A stretch of DNA of 64,000 nucleotides from Bdellovibrio sp. KM01 (lineage in GTDB: Bacteria > Bdellovibrionota > Bdellovibrionia > Bdellovibrionales > Bdellovibrionaceae): the NCBI RefSeq assembly GCF_013752535.1, contig NZ_CP058348.1, positions 2,418,001 through 2,482,000 of the forward strand, read 5' to 3'. The position numbers and the translations under genes are program-made. The notes below the pieces were generated by a model. That model was not told the DNA's origin and made no database searches. It saw only the letters and a list, made by a program, of their open reading frames with translations. Position 1 is the stretch's first letter; each line of letters begins with the position of its first letter. Shown piece after piece: positions 41,250-48,322 of the stretch.

Positions 41250-41750
41250 TTACTTATTAGATTTGGCTTGGCACTCGGGGCACACCCCGTACAATTCGAG
41301 GATGTGGTGAGTCAGTGCAAAACCGAATTGGTTCGCCACTTTTTCTTGAAGTTGTTCGATTGCGCGGTTTTCGAATTCACAGATCTTGCTGCATTTCACG
41401 CACGTCAAATGGTCATGGTGACCTTTAGGTGTAAGTTCATAACGAGCTGGTAAACCACCCATGCGCACTTCTGTTACGAAAGCACCTTCCGTCAAAGTGC
41501 GAAGGAAACGGTAAACAGTTGCGAAACCAATTTCAGGATGGTCCTTCGCCAATTTTTCATAAAGCTCTTGAGCTGTGACGTGGCGGCGGCCTTCATGAAG
41601 TGTTTTAAGGATCGCCATACGTTGGCTTGTGACTTTCAAATTTAGAGCACGGATGATCTTTTTAAGCTCCGCCTCATCAAATGGATCGTGATGGATCACG
41701 ATATCTTCATCGTGTTGGCGTGGTAAAAGTGGTACTGAATCTCGTCCCAT
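41250..41750 (-). CDS. Fur-family transcriptional regulator
   Basis: 166 residues. The N-terminal winged-helix region includes LKVTSQRMAILKTLHEGRRHVTAQELYE and IGFATVYRFLRTLTEGAFV; the latter is the DNA-contact helix pattern of Fur. The C-terminal domain has HHDHLTCVKCSKICEFEN and VCPECQA, giving two CxxC-type zinc sites. The name Fur is used for the family; it might regulate iron, zinc or peroxide response (Fur, Zur or PerR). A Fur-like palindrome is upstream of the gene at 41810. A gene for folE2 lies upstream in the same direction, and FolE2 is typically zinc-regulated in many bacteria, so a Zur role is a plausible alternative. Confidence 0.9.
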   Translation of the reverse strand: MGRDSVPLLPRQHDEDIVIHHDPFDEAELKKIIRALNLKVTSQRMAILKTLHEGRRHVTAQELYEKLAKDHPEIGFATVYRFLRTLTEGAFVTEVRMGGLPARYELTPKGHHDHLTCVKCSKICEFENRAIEQLQEKVANQFGFALTHHILELYGVCPECQAKSNK

Positions 41751-41809
41751 GTGCGGTGGCTCCTAGATCCCTGATTTATAGGACGCCCCTGGGGTCAAAG
41801 TCCACTTTT

Positions 41810-41826
41810 CTGACAATGATTATCAG
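41810..41826. promoter_or_regulatory. Candidate Fur/Zur box
   Basis: CTGACAATGATTATCAG is an imperfect 17-base palindrome close to the Fur consensus GATAATGATAATCATTATC. It lies about 60 bases upstream of the Fur-family gene and immediately past the stop of the folE2 gene, so it most likely gives autoregulation of the regulator. Confidence 0.6.
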
Positions 41827-41833
41827 TTAGATT

Positions 41834-42745
41834 TCAAAATGTACGTAATTTTTTCCCGGCTGAAATATGAGATACCGCGTTGTGAGGGTGCAAACTCTCG
41901 ACATGGCTGAATTCAGCCACGTAATCCAGAATATCACTCTCTTTATCCAAGGCCTCTTTCGCACGACGAGCCGCGTCCTCGCAGAACATCAAATTCTGTC
42001 CGTTGCGAAGTGCGAACTCCTGCTCGTCCTCACGCTTTACTGCCCCTTGAACGGCTGTCTGCAAAGCTTCCTCGATCACGTCGATGATTTTTGCATAATT
42101 ATAATTCGGACCGACTTCGATTTTCACGCGAGCAAAACTGCGTTGCGCATGGGGAGTCGCCACGATCCCTTGAGTTGTTCCCAACCACTGGTGAACAACG
42201 TCAAAATCCAAGGACTCACTGCCAAACTGTTGTTTGAAATTATCTTGAATCAGCTGGCGAGAAAGGGCCGCAGATGCGGGACACGTCGAAGAATAAGTGA
42301 TCACAGCTTCAACGTAGTATTTTTTAACACCGTTTTCGTTGAATGCAGAAAGCACCACGGGGTAAGAGCGCCAAGCTTGGTTCGCACTCTTTAAGGCTTT
42401 ACGCACAAGCGGTGCTTCGAATTGCACCTGCACCAAAGCTTGAGTGGATAAGTCTTCGTGAGTCTTCAAAAACTCATCTGTCGCCTGACCTAAAAGGCCC
42501 AGGGACATTTCATTTTTAGAAAGCGTTTCCTGAGTGATCAAATACAAGCGCGACATATGAATGCCACGAGAAGGTTTTTTATCAAGACTGACCTTTGCAT
42601 CGGCGCGCGCAGGAATGCGGTACACACCGTCTGCTTGTTTCAGCATAATGGGAAGTTCGATGGAACCCATACCCACCCAGTCAATGGGAGCGAATTTATC
42701 TGTATGAGTTTCTTTAGCGACGTCTGGAAGATGTTTGTTCGTCAT
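41834..42745 (-). CDS. folE2: GTP cyclohydrolase FolE2
   Basis: 303 residues from the ATG at 42745; the frame runs further but the ATG starts MTNKHLPDVAKE, typical of this family. It makes 7,8-dihydroneopterin triphosphate from GTP, the first step in folate synthesis. Signatures include PIDWVGMGSIELPI at the N terminus, YSSTCPASAALSRQL with the metal-ligand Cys, and HPHNAVSHIS near the C terminus. FolE2 is the zinc-independent isozyme, which can replace zinc-dependent FolE when zinc is scarce. The upstream divergent gene is maf, 81 bases away. The Fur-family gene lies directly downstream, with a Fur-like box between. Confidence 0.9.
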   Translation of the reverse strand: MTNKHLPDVAKETHTDKFAPIDWVGMGSIELPIMLKQADGVYRIPARADAKVSLDKKPSRGIHMSRLYLITQETLSKNEMSLGLLGQATDEFLKTHEDLSTQALVQVQFEAPLVRKALKSANQAWRSYPVVLSAFNENGVKKYYVEAVITYSSTCPASAALSRQLIQDNFKQQFGSESLDFDVVHQWLGTTQGIVATPHAQRSFARVKIEVGPNYNYAKIIDVIEEALQTAVQGAVKREDEQEFALRNGQNLMFCEDAARRAKEALDKESDILDYVAEFSHVESLHPHNAVSHISAGKKLRTF

Positions 42746-42825
42746 GGTCAGCCTTCTACCGCAGATTCCCTGTAAAGACTCTGTTTTTATAGTTTTTACA
42801 GCGAAATTGAAATATAACCGATAAC

Positions 42826-43395
42826 ATGAAAAAGCAACTGATCCTGGCTTCGACTTCCAAATACAGACAAGAACTTCTCTCTCGTTTAGCTGTGCCTTTT
42901 CAGGCACAACCACCCCTTATCGACGAAGACAAAGAAAAGGATCCATCATTGGCTCCCCGCGCGTTGGCAGAGCGTCTGGCTTACCTGAAAGCCGCAAGCC
43001 TTAAAGGCGAAGGCAAGGTCGTGATCGGCGGCGATCAATTGGTGTCCTTCGAGGGGCGCATTATCGGGAAAGCCCACACGCGCGAAAAAGCCATTGAGCA
43101 GCTTTTAAGCATGCAGGGTAAAACCCACGAATTAGTCACAGCCATCTGTGTTTTTGATGGAGAAAAAGCGATCCCTTACACTGACATCACGCGCATGCAC
43201 ATGAAGGCCATGAGTCGCGAACAAATTGCCCGCTATGTCGATCTGGATATGCCGACTGACTGCGCAGGGAGCTATAAGATCGAAAAGCACGGAATCATGC
43301 TGTTTTCCAAAATTGAAAGCCAAGATTTTACGGCCATTCAAGGATTACCCTTGATTGAACTGTCAAAAATATTAGAGACTACTAGTCCGCTTTAA
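42826..43395 (+). CDS. Maf-like nucleotide pyrophosphatase (YceF type)
   Basis: 189 residues starting MKKQLILASTSKYRQELLSRL, the standard Maf opening. The catalytic region VVIGGDQLVSFEGRIIGK has a D-Q pair, as in YceF members that hydrolyse 7-methyl-GTP, rather than the ADTVV form of the dTTP/UTP type. Further conserved segments are GSYKIEKHG and QGLPLIEL. It removes non-canonical or modified nucleotides. Cytidine deaminase begins 18 bases after its stop with a good ribosome site, so the two form a small nucleotide-maintenance operon. Confidence 0.87.
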   Translation: MKKQLILASTSKYRQELLSRLAVPFQAQPPLIDEDKEKDPSLAPRALAERLAYLKAASLKGEGKVVIGGDQLVSFEGRIIGKAHTREKAIEQLLSMQGKTHELVTAICVFDGEKAIPYTDITRMHMKAMSREQIARYVDLDMPTDCAGSYKIEKHGIMLFSKIESQDFTAIQGLPLIELSKILETTSPL

Positions 43396-43413
43396 GGCGA
43401 ACAGGAGATCACT

Positions 43414-43818
43414 ATGAACGACATGCAAAAAAAACTCTTTGATGCTGCAGCAGTTGCCCAGAAGCGTGCTCACGCTCCTTATTCAGGCGCGCATATCGGT
43501 GCCGCGGTTTTGATGGCTGATGGTCAAATTTTTAACGGATGCAATGTCGAGAACGCTTCGTACGGTGGGACTGTTTGTGCAGAACGTGTGGCACTTTGGA
43601 AAGCCGTCAGTGAGGGCGCTTCCAAACAAGTTAAAGAAGTGATGGTTATCAGTGATGCTGACAAACCATGGCCACCTTGCGGTTTCTGCCGCCAAGTGAT
43701 CGCGGAATTTGGCAGTGAAGACACCAAAATTTACACGGCCAACCTGACCGGCAAAATGAAGGAGTTTAAATTCTCCGAAATTTTCCCAGAGGCATTTACT
43801 CCAAAACATCTGGATTAG
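43414..43818 (+). CDS. cdd: Cytidine deaminase
   Basis: 134 residues. It deaminates cytidine and deoxycytidine. The zinc motif is CAERVAL with Cys55 and catalytic Glu57, and PPCGFCRQV with Cys89 and Cys92, the usual homotetrameric-type ligands. The opening APYSGAHIGAAV and GCNVENASYGGT are also standard. It has the short single-domain length. An AGGAG lies before the ATG. It is second in the maf-cdd operon and a strong terminator follows. Confidence 0.95.
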   Translation: MNDMQKKLFDAAAVAQKRAHAPYSGAHIGAAVLMADGQIFNGCNVENASYGGTVCAERVALWKAVSEGASKQVKEVMVISDADKPWPPCGFCRQVIAEFGSEDTKIYTANLTGKMKEFKFSEIFPEAFTPKHLD

Positions 43819-43827
43819 TTTTCACGC

Positions 43828-43857
43828 AAAAAATCCCGGCAACAACCGGGATTTTTT
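43828..43857 (+). terminator. Intrinsic terminator after cdd
   Basis: AAAAAATCCCGG and CCGGGATTTTTT are perfect 12-base arms with a six-base loop. Confidence 0.95.
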
Positions 43858-43993
43858 AACTTCAAGTTAACGTTCCATACCGTTTCGATTTATCAGAAGA
43901 CATCCTTCGAATTTCTCTAATTTACACACAGCGTCACTCACTATAAAACCTCTCCATCACGTATCAAAAAATAAAACGTTAATGGAGATTCTA

Positions 43994-44506
43994 ATGAAAA
44001 AAGTTCTATTCACTTTGATCGCAGTACTTCCAGCAGTTTCTTTCGCTAAAAAAATCGATTCTTCTTTGGCAGCCCAAGGCAAAATCACAATCAAGTCCAC
44101 GACTGAAGTGAATGCCATCACTCCCGAAGAAGCCGTAAAAATCGCTTATGAAATTTTCGCCAAGAAAAACCCATTGGTGATCAATGAAGTAAAAAGAGTT
44201 CAAGAAGTTGTTAAAGAAACTGATCCCAAGCTTTGCGGAAAACTTGATGCAGTAAAATACCTTGCCCTGACGAACTGGGGCGGCGGTCGTCCTTCCGTTG
44301 ACGGTGAAATCGGTGGCGAGACAAACTATATGGTGATTCAACCCGTTTCCTGCGATGGCGTTGGCACTGGTTTATACGCTGGTGTCGCAGACAACGCGAT
44401 CATTGCAATTACAGTTGAAAACACCATTAAAGACGTCTTCAGTGACGATTTGAAACAAGTTTTGACTGTGACGATTCAAGGCAAAGGTCAGATTTCAGTT
44501 CAATAA
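43994..44506 (+). CDS. Secreted protein of unknown function
   Basis: 170 residues from the ATG at 43994, with GGAG six bases before it (the frame's earlier ATG at 43982 lacks one). The signal peptide is MKKVLFTLIAVLPAVSFA. The mature sequence has a helix with many Glu and Lys (TPEEAVKIAYEIFAKKNP, VKRVQEVVKETDPKL) and a beta-rich second half with two cysteines (KLCGK, PVSCDG) that may bond. A bidirectional terminator separates it from the next minus-strand gene. I do not recognise the family. It belongs by position to the group of small exported proteins that follows. Confidence 0.72.
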   Translation: MKKVLFTLIAVLPAVSFAKKIDSSLAAQGKITIKSTTEVNAITPEEAVKIAYEIFAKKNPLVINEVKRVQEVVKETDPKLCGKLDAVKYLALTNWGGGRPSVDGEIGGETNYMVIQPVSCDGVGTGLYAGVADNAIIAITVENTIKDVFSDDLKQVLTVTIQGKGQISVQ

Positions 44507-44517
44507 GAACTCGAATG

Positions 44518-44547
44518 AAAAAGCCCGGTCACCCGGGCTTTTTTTTA
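44518..44547. terminator. Bidirectional terminator between convergent genes
   Basis: AAGCCCGG and CCGGGCTT arms around a four-base loop, flanked by A and T runs, ending both the gene at 43994 and the minus-strand gene at 44549. Confidence 0.92.
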
Positions 44548-44548
44548 T

Positions 44549-44986
44549 CTAAAGAAAGTGGCAAGCCATAGGCTCACTGCTGCTGCCCGAAAGATCTTTG
44601 GGAATCAATGTCCCCGAGAACGCATGATCATAGTCATACCAATTGATATCTGAATACAAATGCACGTCCAGAACTTTAACTCCCAGTTCGGCTTGGTCCC
44701 AAGCCAGGGAGAGAATACTGGAGCTCGCACGAATGACATGGACATTAAATTCCTCTCCATAACAACCGGCACATTGCACGGTTACTTTGTCGCCCTCTTC
44801 AAAAAGTTTTGCCATATCGCCAGCGTAAGTTTTGGCGGACTCAAAGATCATATACTTGTTCAAACTGTCGTTCTCGCAGTAAAGACGTACAGTCTGACCT
44901 GGAACAGGCTCGCGCAGCACTTCTCGGGATGCCCACACGTTCACGCCCGACAACATCACCAATATACTTGTAATTAAATTTTTCAT
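44549..44986 (-). CDS. Secreted protein of unknown function
   Basis: 145 residues from the ATG at 44986. A signal peptide (MKNLITSILVMLSGVNVWA) precedes a beta-rich mature protein with four cysteines (LYCEND, VQCAGCYG, ACHFL), likely disulfide-bonded. AGGGA lies upstream. It is the last gene of a set of small secreted proteins on the minus strand (44549-48313). I recognise no family. The cysteine-rich mature part and the small size suit a protein released into the periplasm or out of the cell. Confidence 0.7.
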   Translation of the reverse strand: MKNLITSILVMLSGVNVWASREVLREPVPGQTVRLYCENDSLNKYMIFESAKTYAGDMAKLFEEGDKVTVQCAGCYGEEFNVHVIRASSSILSLAWDQAELGVKVLDVHLYSDINWYDYDHAFSGTLIPKDLSGSSSEPMACHFL

Positions 44987-45010
44987 TTTCAATTTCCCTT
45001 AAGCTTAAAT

Positions 45011-45436
45011 TTAGAAGCAGTGGCCTGGATAAAAACTTTGATCGCAAATCACGGTTTCGTGGCTGATCAATTTTCCCTGTGGATCGCGAACGATAAGTTT
45101 AGCGGCAAAGATGTCTTCTCTGCCAACGTTTCCGCATTCGTCGGTTTGCGCACGATCTACGATTTGTTTCTTTTTACCGACAATTTCAATTGAAACGGCC
45201 GTTCCAGGATTTTCGGGCTTCTCAGTGGCATAGTCCGGCAGGGTCTTACTGGTGTATTCGACGGGCACCAGTTTGTCTTCGCCGTTGACGGCATCGTATT
45301 GCTTTAAGAAGGCCTGGCCTTTGCTGATCTCGATAATTCCATAAGCATCGGTGCACGAAAAGCTGTAGGCACCCGCGTGCGCGAAAGTTCCGGCCATCAT
45401 CACGGCCATTGCTAAAATCATATTCATTGTTTTCAT
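45011..45436 (-). CDS. Secreted protein of unknown function
   Basis: 141 residues from the ATG at 45436, with AAGGAG six bases before it; the frame extends further upstream but lacks a site. The signal peptide is MKTMNMILAMAVMMAGTFAHA. The mature part has cysteines in FSCTDAYG, TDECGNVG, TVICDQS and GHCF, suggesting two disulfides. About 70-90 bases upstream lies the 20-base palindrome CCGCGGCA-N4-TGCCGCGG, copy A of the candidate operator, so its expression may be controlled by the regulator at 46927. It is followed by another small secreted protein gene. Confidence 0.72.
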   Translation of the reverse strand: MKTMNMILAMAVMMAGTFAHAGAYSFSCTDAYGIIEISKGQAFLKQYDAVNGEDKLVPVEYTSKTLPDYATEKPENPGTAVSIEIVGKKKQIVDRAQTDECGNVGREDIFAAKLIVRDPQGKLISHETVICDQSFYPGHCF

Positions 45437-45505
45437 TGAAATCTCCTTTTGATGAACTGGTTTTACAAGAAGATGACCAGAAAAGACCAAAGATGTGAGA
45501 TCAAT

Positions 45506-45525
45506 CCGCGGCAGATTTGCCGCGG
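45506..45525. promoter_or_regulatory. Palindrome GCGGCA-N4-TGCCGC, copy A, candidate operator
   Basis: CCGCGGCA, four bases, TGCCGCGG: a perfect 8+8 palindrome. It lies between the terminator at 45537-45565 and the start of the secreted-protein gene at 45436, about 70 bases upstream of its ATG, in promoter position. The core GCGGCA-N4-TGCCGC also occurs twice around the TIGR02147 regulator gene (47719-47734 and 47898-47913). Confidence 0.7.
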
Positions 45526-45536
45526 CTGTAAATAAT

Positions 45537-45565
45537 AAAAAACCCCGTTTTGCGACGGGGTTTTT
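45537..45565 (-). terminator. Terminator after the 154-residue secreted protein gene
   Basis: AAAAAACCCCG and CGGGGTTTTT arms with a loop of about eight bases, flanked by A and T runs. It closes the regulator operon on the minus strand. Confidence 0.93.
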
Positions 45566-45588
45566 AAAAATTCTGAGTTTTAAAAGTC

Positions 45589-46053
45589 TTATTGGTCCAA
45601 AGAGAAATTACAAATGACATCCGTGAACTGGCTCTGTTGATCCGCCGGAAAGCCAGGACCGCGCCATACTCGCATTTCATTTCCTGGTTGCTTCACACGT
45701 GCTGGATCACGAAGAGTCGCCACTAGGTCACCGTGATAGTTGATGCCTTTGTACATAATCCACACCGGATTGTTCATTGCTTGATAAGCCGCCAATCCCA
45801 CCATCGTGTTATTGGTATCACCACCCTCAAAGTATTGTACGATCTCATTTTGCTGAAGTTTATATGAAACTTTCTCAACACCCTTTTCCGCCACCGTCAC
45901 AGTTCCGCTTTGGGCTTTGCCGGTCGTTCCTTCGGTCGTGATTTCCACGATCACGATTTTTCCCTGGTAAGTTTCACCCACACACGCGGTGTAAGCAAAA
46001 CCTTTAGAAGTCATCATCACAGCACTCATCAAGATAAATAATTTCAGTTTCAT
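45589..46053 (-). CDS. Secreted protein of unknown function
   Basis: 154 residues. The signal peptide is MKLKLFILMSAVMMTSKGFA. The mature protein is beta-rich with repeated V/I-K/E strands (GKIVIVEITTEGTTGKAQ, MRVWRGPGFP) and two cysteines (TACVG, VICNF). It lies 10 bases downstream of the gene at 46064 in the same direction and ahead of a terminator, so it is the last gene of that transcript. No family is recognised. The resemblance in size and cysteine placement to its neighbours suggests a related role, but the sequences are not obviously homologous. Confidence 0.7.
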   Translation of the reverse strand: MKLKLFILMSAVMMTSKGFAYTACVGETYQGKIVIVEITTEGTTGKAQSGTVTVAEKGVEKVSYKLQQNEIVQYFEGGDTNNTMVGLAAYQAMNNPVWIMYKGINYHGDLVATLRDPARVKQPGNEMRVWRGPGFPADQQSQFTDVICNFSLDQ

Positions 46054-46063
46054 ATTCGTATCC

Positions 46064-46927
46064 TTAAGGTCTTAGCCAAAAAATAATTTCTACGCCGCCC
46101 ACAAGCAATTTGCCCGAGGAAGCACATGCACCCGTCTGCGGGCCCAAACAACGGCCCCACTCTGGTTCATAAGTCAGTTGTCCCAAACTGTTGCCCGATT
46201 GATCCGTCACCGCAATTTGATAGCGATGAAAAGTTCCACGGGAACCCGACGATGGAGGAGCCGTCAGGGAGCTTTTCGCGATGATCACCTTACGGTAGTC
46301 ATCCCCGCAGTCACCCTTGGTTTCCACCATCACCATTTCTTCAGTTTTAGCCAGATTGAATGACGCTCCGGCCAGCGTGCAGGCACCGCTATTATAAACC
46401 AGGTTCAACATCAGGTAATTGACCGGGTTTAGCGGATTCCACCACTTGGACGGGTCATAGTTTTTCACAGGCAACAAAGCCACGATCGGAGCGGACACTT
46501 TGTACTGAGTATCATCAATACCCATGATCCAAAGGTATTCATGCAACACGAATGTGTAACGATGAAGCGTTTCGGTTTCGACGCGGTTTTCACGCCACAT
46601 GCGACGATTGATCAAGATCAACTTTTGCTCGGGCTTATTGATACCTTCCACTTCACGTCCGTCTTCATAATAAAGAACGTCTTCGCTGCGAACCGTGGTG
46701 GTTTCAATCGCACCTATCAAGGTTTCGATTTTAAAACCCTTGAGCTCTGTACTTGGCAGAGTTTTAAGATGCTGTACCAGATCTTTCGCGGTCATAATAA
46801 ATTCTGCCGCATAAGAATCGCCAGCGTTTCCGTGATCCCAACCCTCTCTCATCGGTCCAGCTTCTGCGGTCGCGAACGAGAAAAGAAGAAGCACAGTCAT
46901 GAATTGCGCGGTGATTCGCTTCTTCAT
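46064..46927 (-). CDS. Secreted protein following the TIGR02147 regulator
   Basis: 287 residues. The signal peptide is MKKRITAQFMTVLLLFSFATAEA. It continues with FIMTAKDLVQHLKTLPSTEL, IETLIGAIETTTVRSEDVLYY, an RRMWRENRVETETLHRYTF segment with HEYLWIMG, and cysteines near the C terminus (GACTLAG, KGDCGDD, RCLGPQTGACAS). The start overlaps the regulator's stop by TAATG, so the pair is translated together. A secreted protein coupled to a regulator suggests feedback or an effector controlled by it. I recognise no enzymatic motif. Confidence 0.75.
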   Translation of the reverse strand: MKKRITAQFMTVLLLFSFATAEAGPMREGWDHGNAGDSYAAEFIMTAKDLVQHLKTLPSTELKGFKIETLIGAIETTTVRSEDVLYYEDGREVEGINKPEQKLILINRRMWRENRVETETLHRYTFVLHEYLWIMGIDDTQYKVSAPIVALLPVKNYDPSKWWNPLNPVNYLMLNLVYNSGACTLAGASFNLAKTEEMVMVETKGDCGDDYRKVIIAKSSLTAPPSSGSRGTFHRYQIAVTDQSGNSLGQLTYEPEWGRCLGPQTGACASSGKLLVGGVEIIFWLRP

Positions 46928-47694
46928 TATTGATTCTCCTGACTTAGAGGAAATAATTGAACGTTCAATCTGTAAACGGAATCGCGGGGACCGACCTCTA
47001 GAAAGGCCGAAAGCCTGCGACGGAAGTCCTCGATCAAGCTTTTCGCTTCCACGAGTTTCTTTTTATTGATCGCCATGGTGATACCGGTGATATCCCGTTG
47101 CTCTACCGAATGAGCTTCTAACGAGTCGATCGCTCTTTGAATAAACTGACGATGCCCTTCGCGGATCTTGGCACTTGGAATATTTCTTGGCGTCGACATA
47201 TTGTTGCCCGTCAGCTTCCACTGAGTGGTGTCTTTAGAAACGAGACCTAATTTCTGCAAGCGCACCAGGCATTCTAAAGCGACGCCCAACGGAATATTCA
47301 AGCGCTTTGCAATCGACGTTGTATCTGTTTTAGCTTTCGGAAGTTCCAAAACTGCAAGAATAGCGAAATGCTCCCAAGAGCTGATCATTTCGGCCGAATC
47401 TAAATCGATATCGGAATATGTTTGCGGAGTTTCCTCGGCCCCGAGAACACCCATTAAAAGCTTTTGCACTTGCAAAGGTTCATGGATTTCAAGACGGTCG
47501 ATAATCTTCATCGCCATCTTCGTGGTCATGGGACGTTTGCCGCGCAAAAGAGCTGACAACGTAGAAGAATCCAAATCCAAAGACTTGGCAAAGGCGCGAA
47601 GCGAGTAAGAAGGGTTCTTACGACTGCGTTCAGCGAACACAGTCTGTAAATGATTTATAAGCATGGGGATGCTTTTAGTAGCGATTTGGTTCAT
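46927..47694 (-). CDS. TIGR02147-family transcriptional regulator
   Basis: 255 residues from the ATG at 47694. The N-terminal region (NHLQTVFAERSRKNPSYSLRAFAKSLDLDSSTLSALLRGK) is a helix-turn-helix DNA-binding domain of the XRE-like type. The middle (EHFAILAVLELPKAKTDTTSIAKRLNI) forms a winged-helix-like part, and the C-terminal region (about 175-255) is alpha-beta. This arrangement matches the TIGR02147 family known mainly in Bdellovibrio and Fibrobacter. Coupling to a secreted protein gene by TAATG is typical of the family. Palindromes GCGGCA-N4-TGCCGC lie in its upstream region (47719 and 47898), consistent with autoregulation. Confidence 0.88.
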   Translation of the reverse strand: MNQIATKSIPMLINHLQTVFAERSRKNPSYSLRAFAKSLDLDSSTLSALLRGKRPMTTKMAMKIIDRLEIHEPLQVQKLLMGVLGAEETPQTYSDIDLDSAEMISSWEHFAILAVLELPKAKTDTTSIAKRLNIPLGVALECLVRLQKLGLVSKDTTQWKLTGNNMSTPRNIPSAKIREGHRQFIQRAIDSLEAHSVEQRDITGITMAINKKKLVEAKSLIEDFRRRLSAFLEVGPRDSVYRLNVQLFPLSQENQ

Positions 47695-47707
47695 TTTCCA
47701 CTTAATT

Positions 47708-47734
47708 TGCCGCAACCCGCGGCATTTCTGCCGC
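47708..47734. promoter_or_regulatory. Palindrome GCGGCA-N4-TGCCGC, copy B, with an extra half site
   Basis: TGCCGC at 47708, then five bases, GCGGCA at 47719-47724, four bases, TGCCGC at 47729-47734. The same half-site spacing of five and four is found in copy C at 47888-47913. It lies 14-40 bases upstream of the regulator's ATG, so a bound protein would block transcription or translation initiation there. Confidence 0.7.
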
Positions 47735-47785
47735 ACTTGTAAATTTTTGCCAAGCGAAGCCTCTCTGCCCCACAGGAAAGGGGCA

Positions 47786-47832
47786 CATATCGTTTCCGCC
47801 TGGAAATCACCTTCACAAGCTGAAACGATATG
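47786..47832. promoter_or_regulatory. 11-base inverted repeat in the regulator leader
   Basis: CATATCGTTTC (47786-47796) and GAAACGATATG (47822-47832) are perfect complements 25 bases apart. A further small palindrome ATACA-N5-TGTAT is at 47842-47856. This region is between the regulator and the 131-residue gene and probably holds the regulator's promoter. Confidence 0.65.
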
Positions 47833-47887
47833 CACGTTTCCATACAGAATATGTATCACCAGGTTTTAGAGGATGACTAACTTTGAA

Positions 47888-47913
47888 GCCGCAAAGTGCG
47901 GCAAAAATGCCGC
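47888..47913. promoter_or_regulatory. Palindrome GCGGCA-N4-TGCCGC, copy C
   Basis: GCCGC at 47888-47892, five bases, GCGGCA at 47898-47903, four bases, TGCCGC at 47908-47913. It starts five bases after the stop of the 131-residue gene, and together with copy B brackets the region upstream of the regulator. Copy B and copy C have the same half-site order and spacing. Confidence 0.7.
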
Positions 47914-47917
47914 GCGG

Positions 47918-48313
47918 TTAAGGGACTAAATCGCAGCCACCGTAAACGATGACTTGGTCTTTCGCTGTTTTCAAAAGGCCTGCATTTTCATAGATGCGAC
48001 CGGTGTTTTCATCGCGACCTGGTTTTCCAAAGGCCACTTCCAGGATCACGTCGTCTTCCGCGATATCAGAAACCTTCATCGATAGAGCGCCGTCTTGAAT
48101 AAAGGATTCTGTCACGTAGCCCATCACCCCAGGTGTCGTATAGTGCTCATAAGTCACCATGTCCCCTACTTGGCCGATCTTTTCCCCTTTTGCCAATACG
48201 ACCATACGGATTGTGGGATCAGTAAAAAGACAAATCAAAGTGGGCTTGCCGGCATAAGCTGAAAGACCAAACAAAGAGATAATCAAAGATGCTGCAACAG
48301 AAATCAGTTTCAC
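47918..48313 (-). CDS. Secreted protein of unknown function
   Basis: 131 residues. The signal peptide is MKLISVAASLIISLFGLSAYA. The mature protein has two cysteines (LICLFTD, YGGCDLVP) and beta-strand-like segments (DVILEVAFGKPGRD). It starts 9 bases after the stop of the endonuclease/exonuclease-family gene at 48323 and is probably transcribed with it. No family is recognised. It belongs by size and position to the small secreted set. Confidence 0.72.
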   Translation of the reverse strand: MKLISVAASLIISLFGLSAYAGKPTLICLFTDPTIRMVVLAKGEKIGQVGDMVTYEHYTTPGVMGYVTESFIQDGALSMKVSDIAEDDVILEVAFGKPGRDENTGRIYENAGLLKTAKDQVIVYGGCDLVP

Positions 48314-48322
48314 TGTGAAAGC

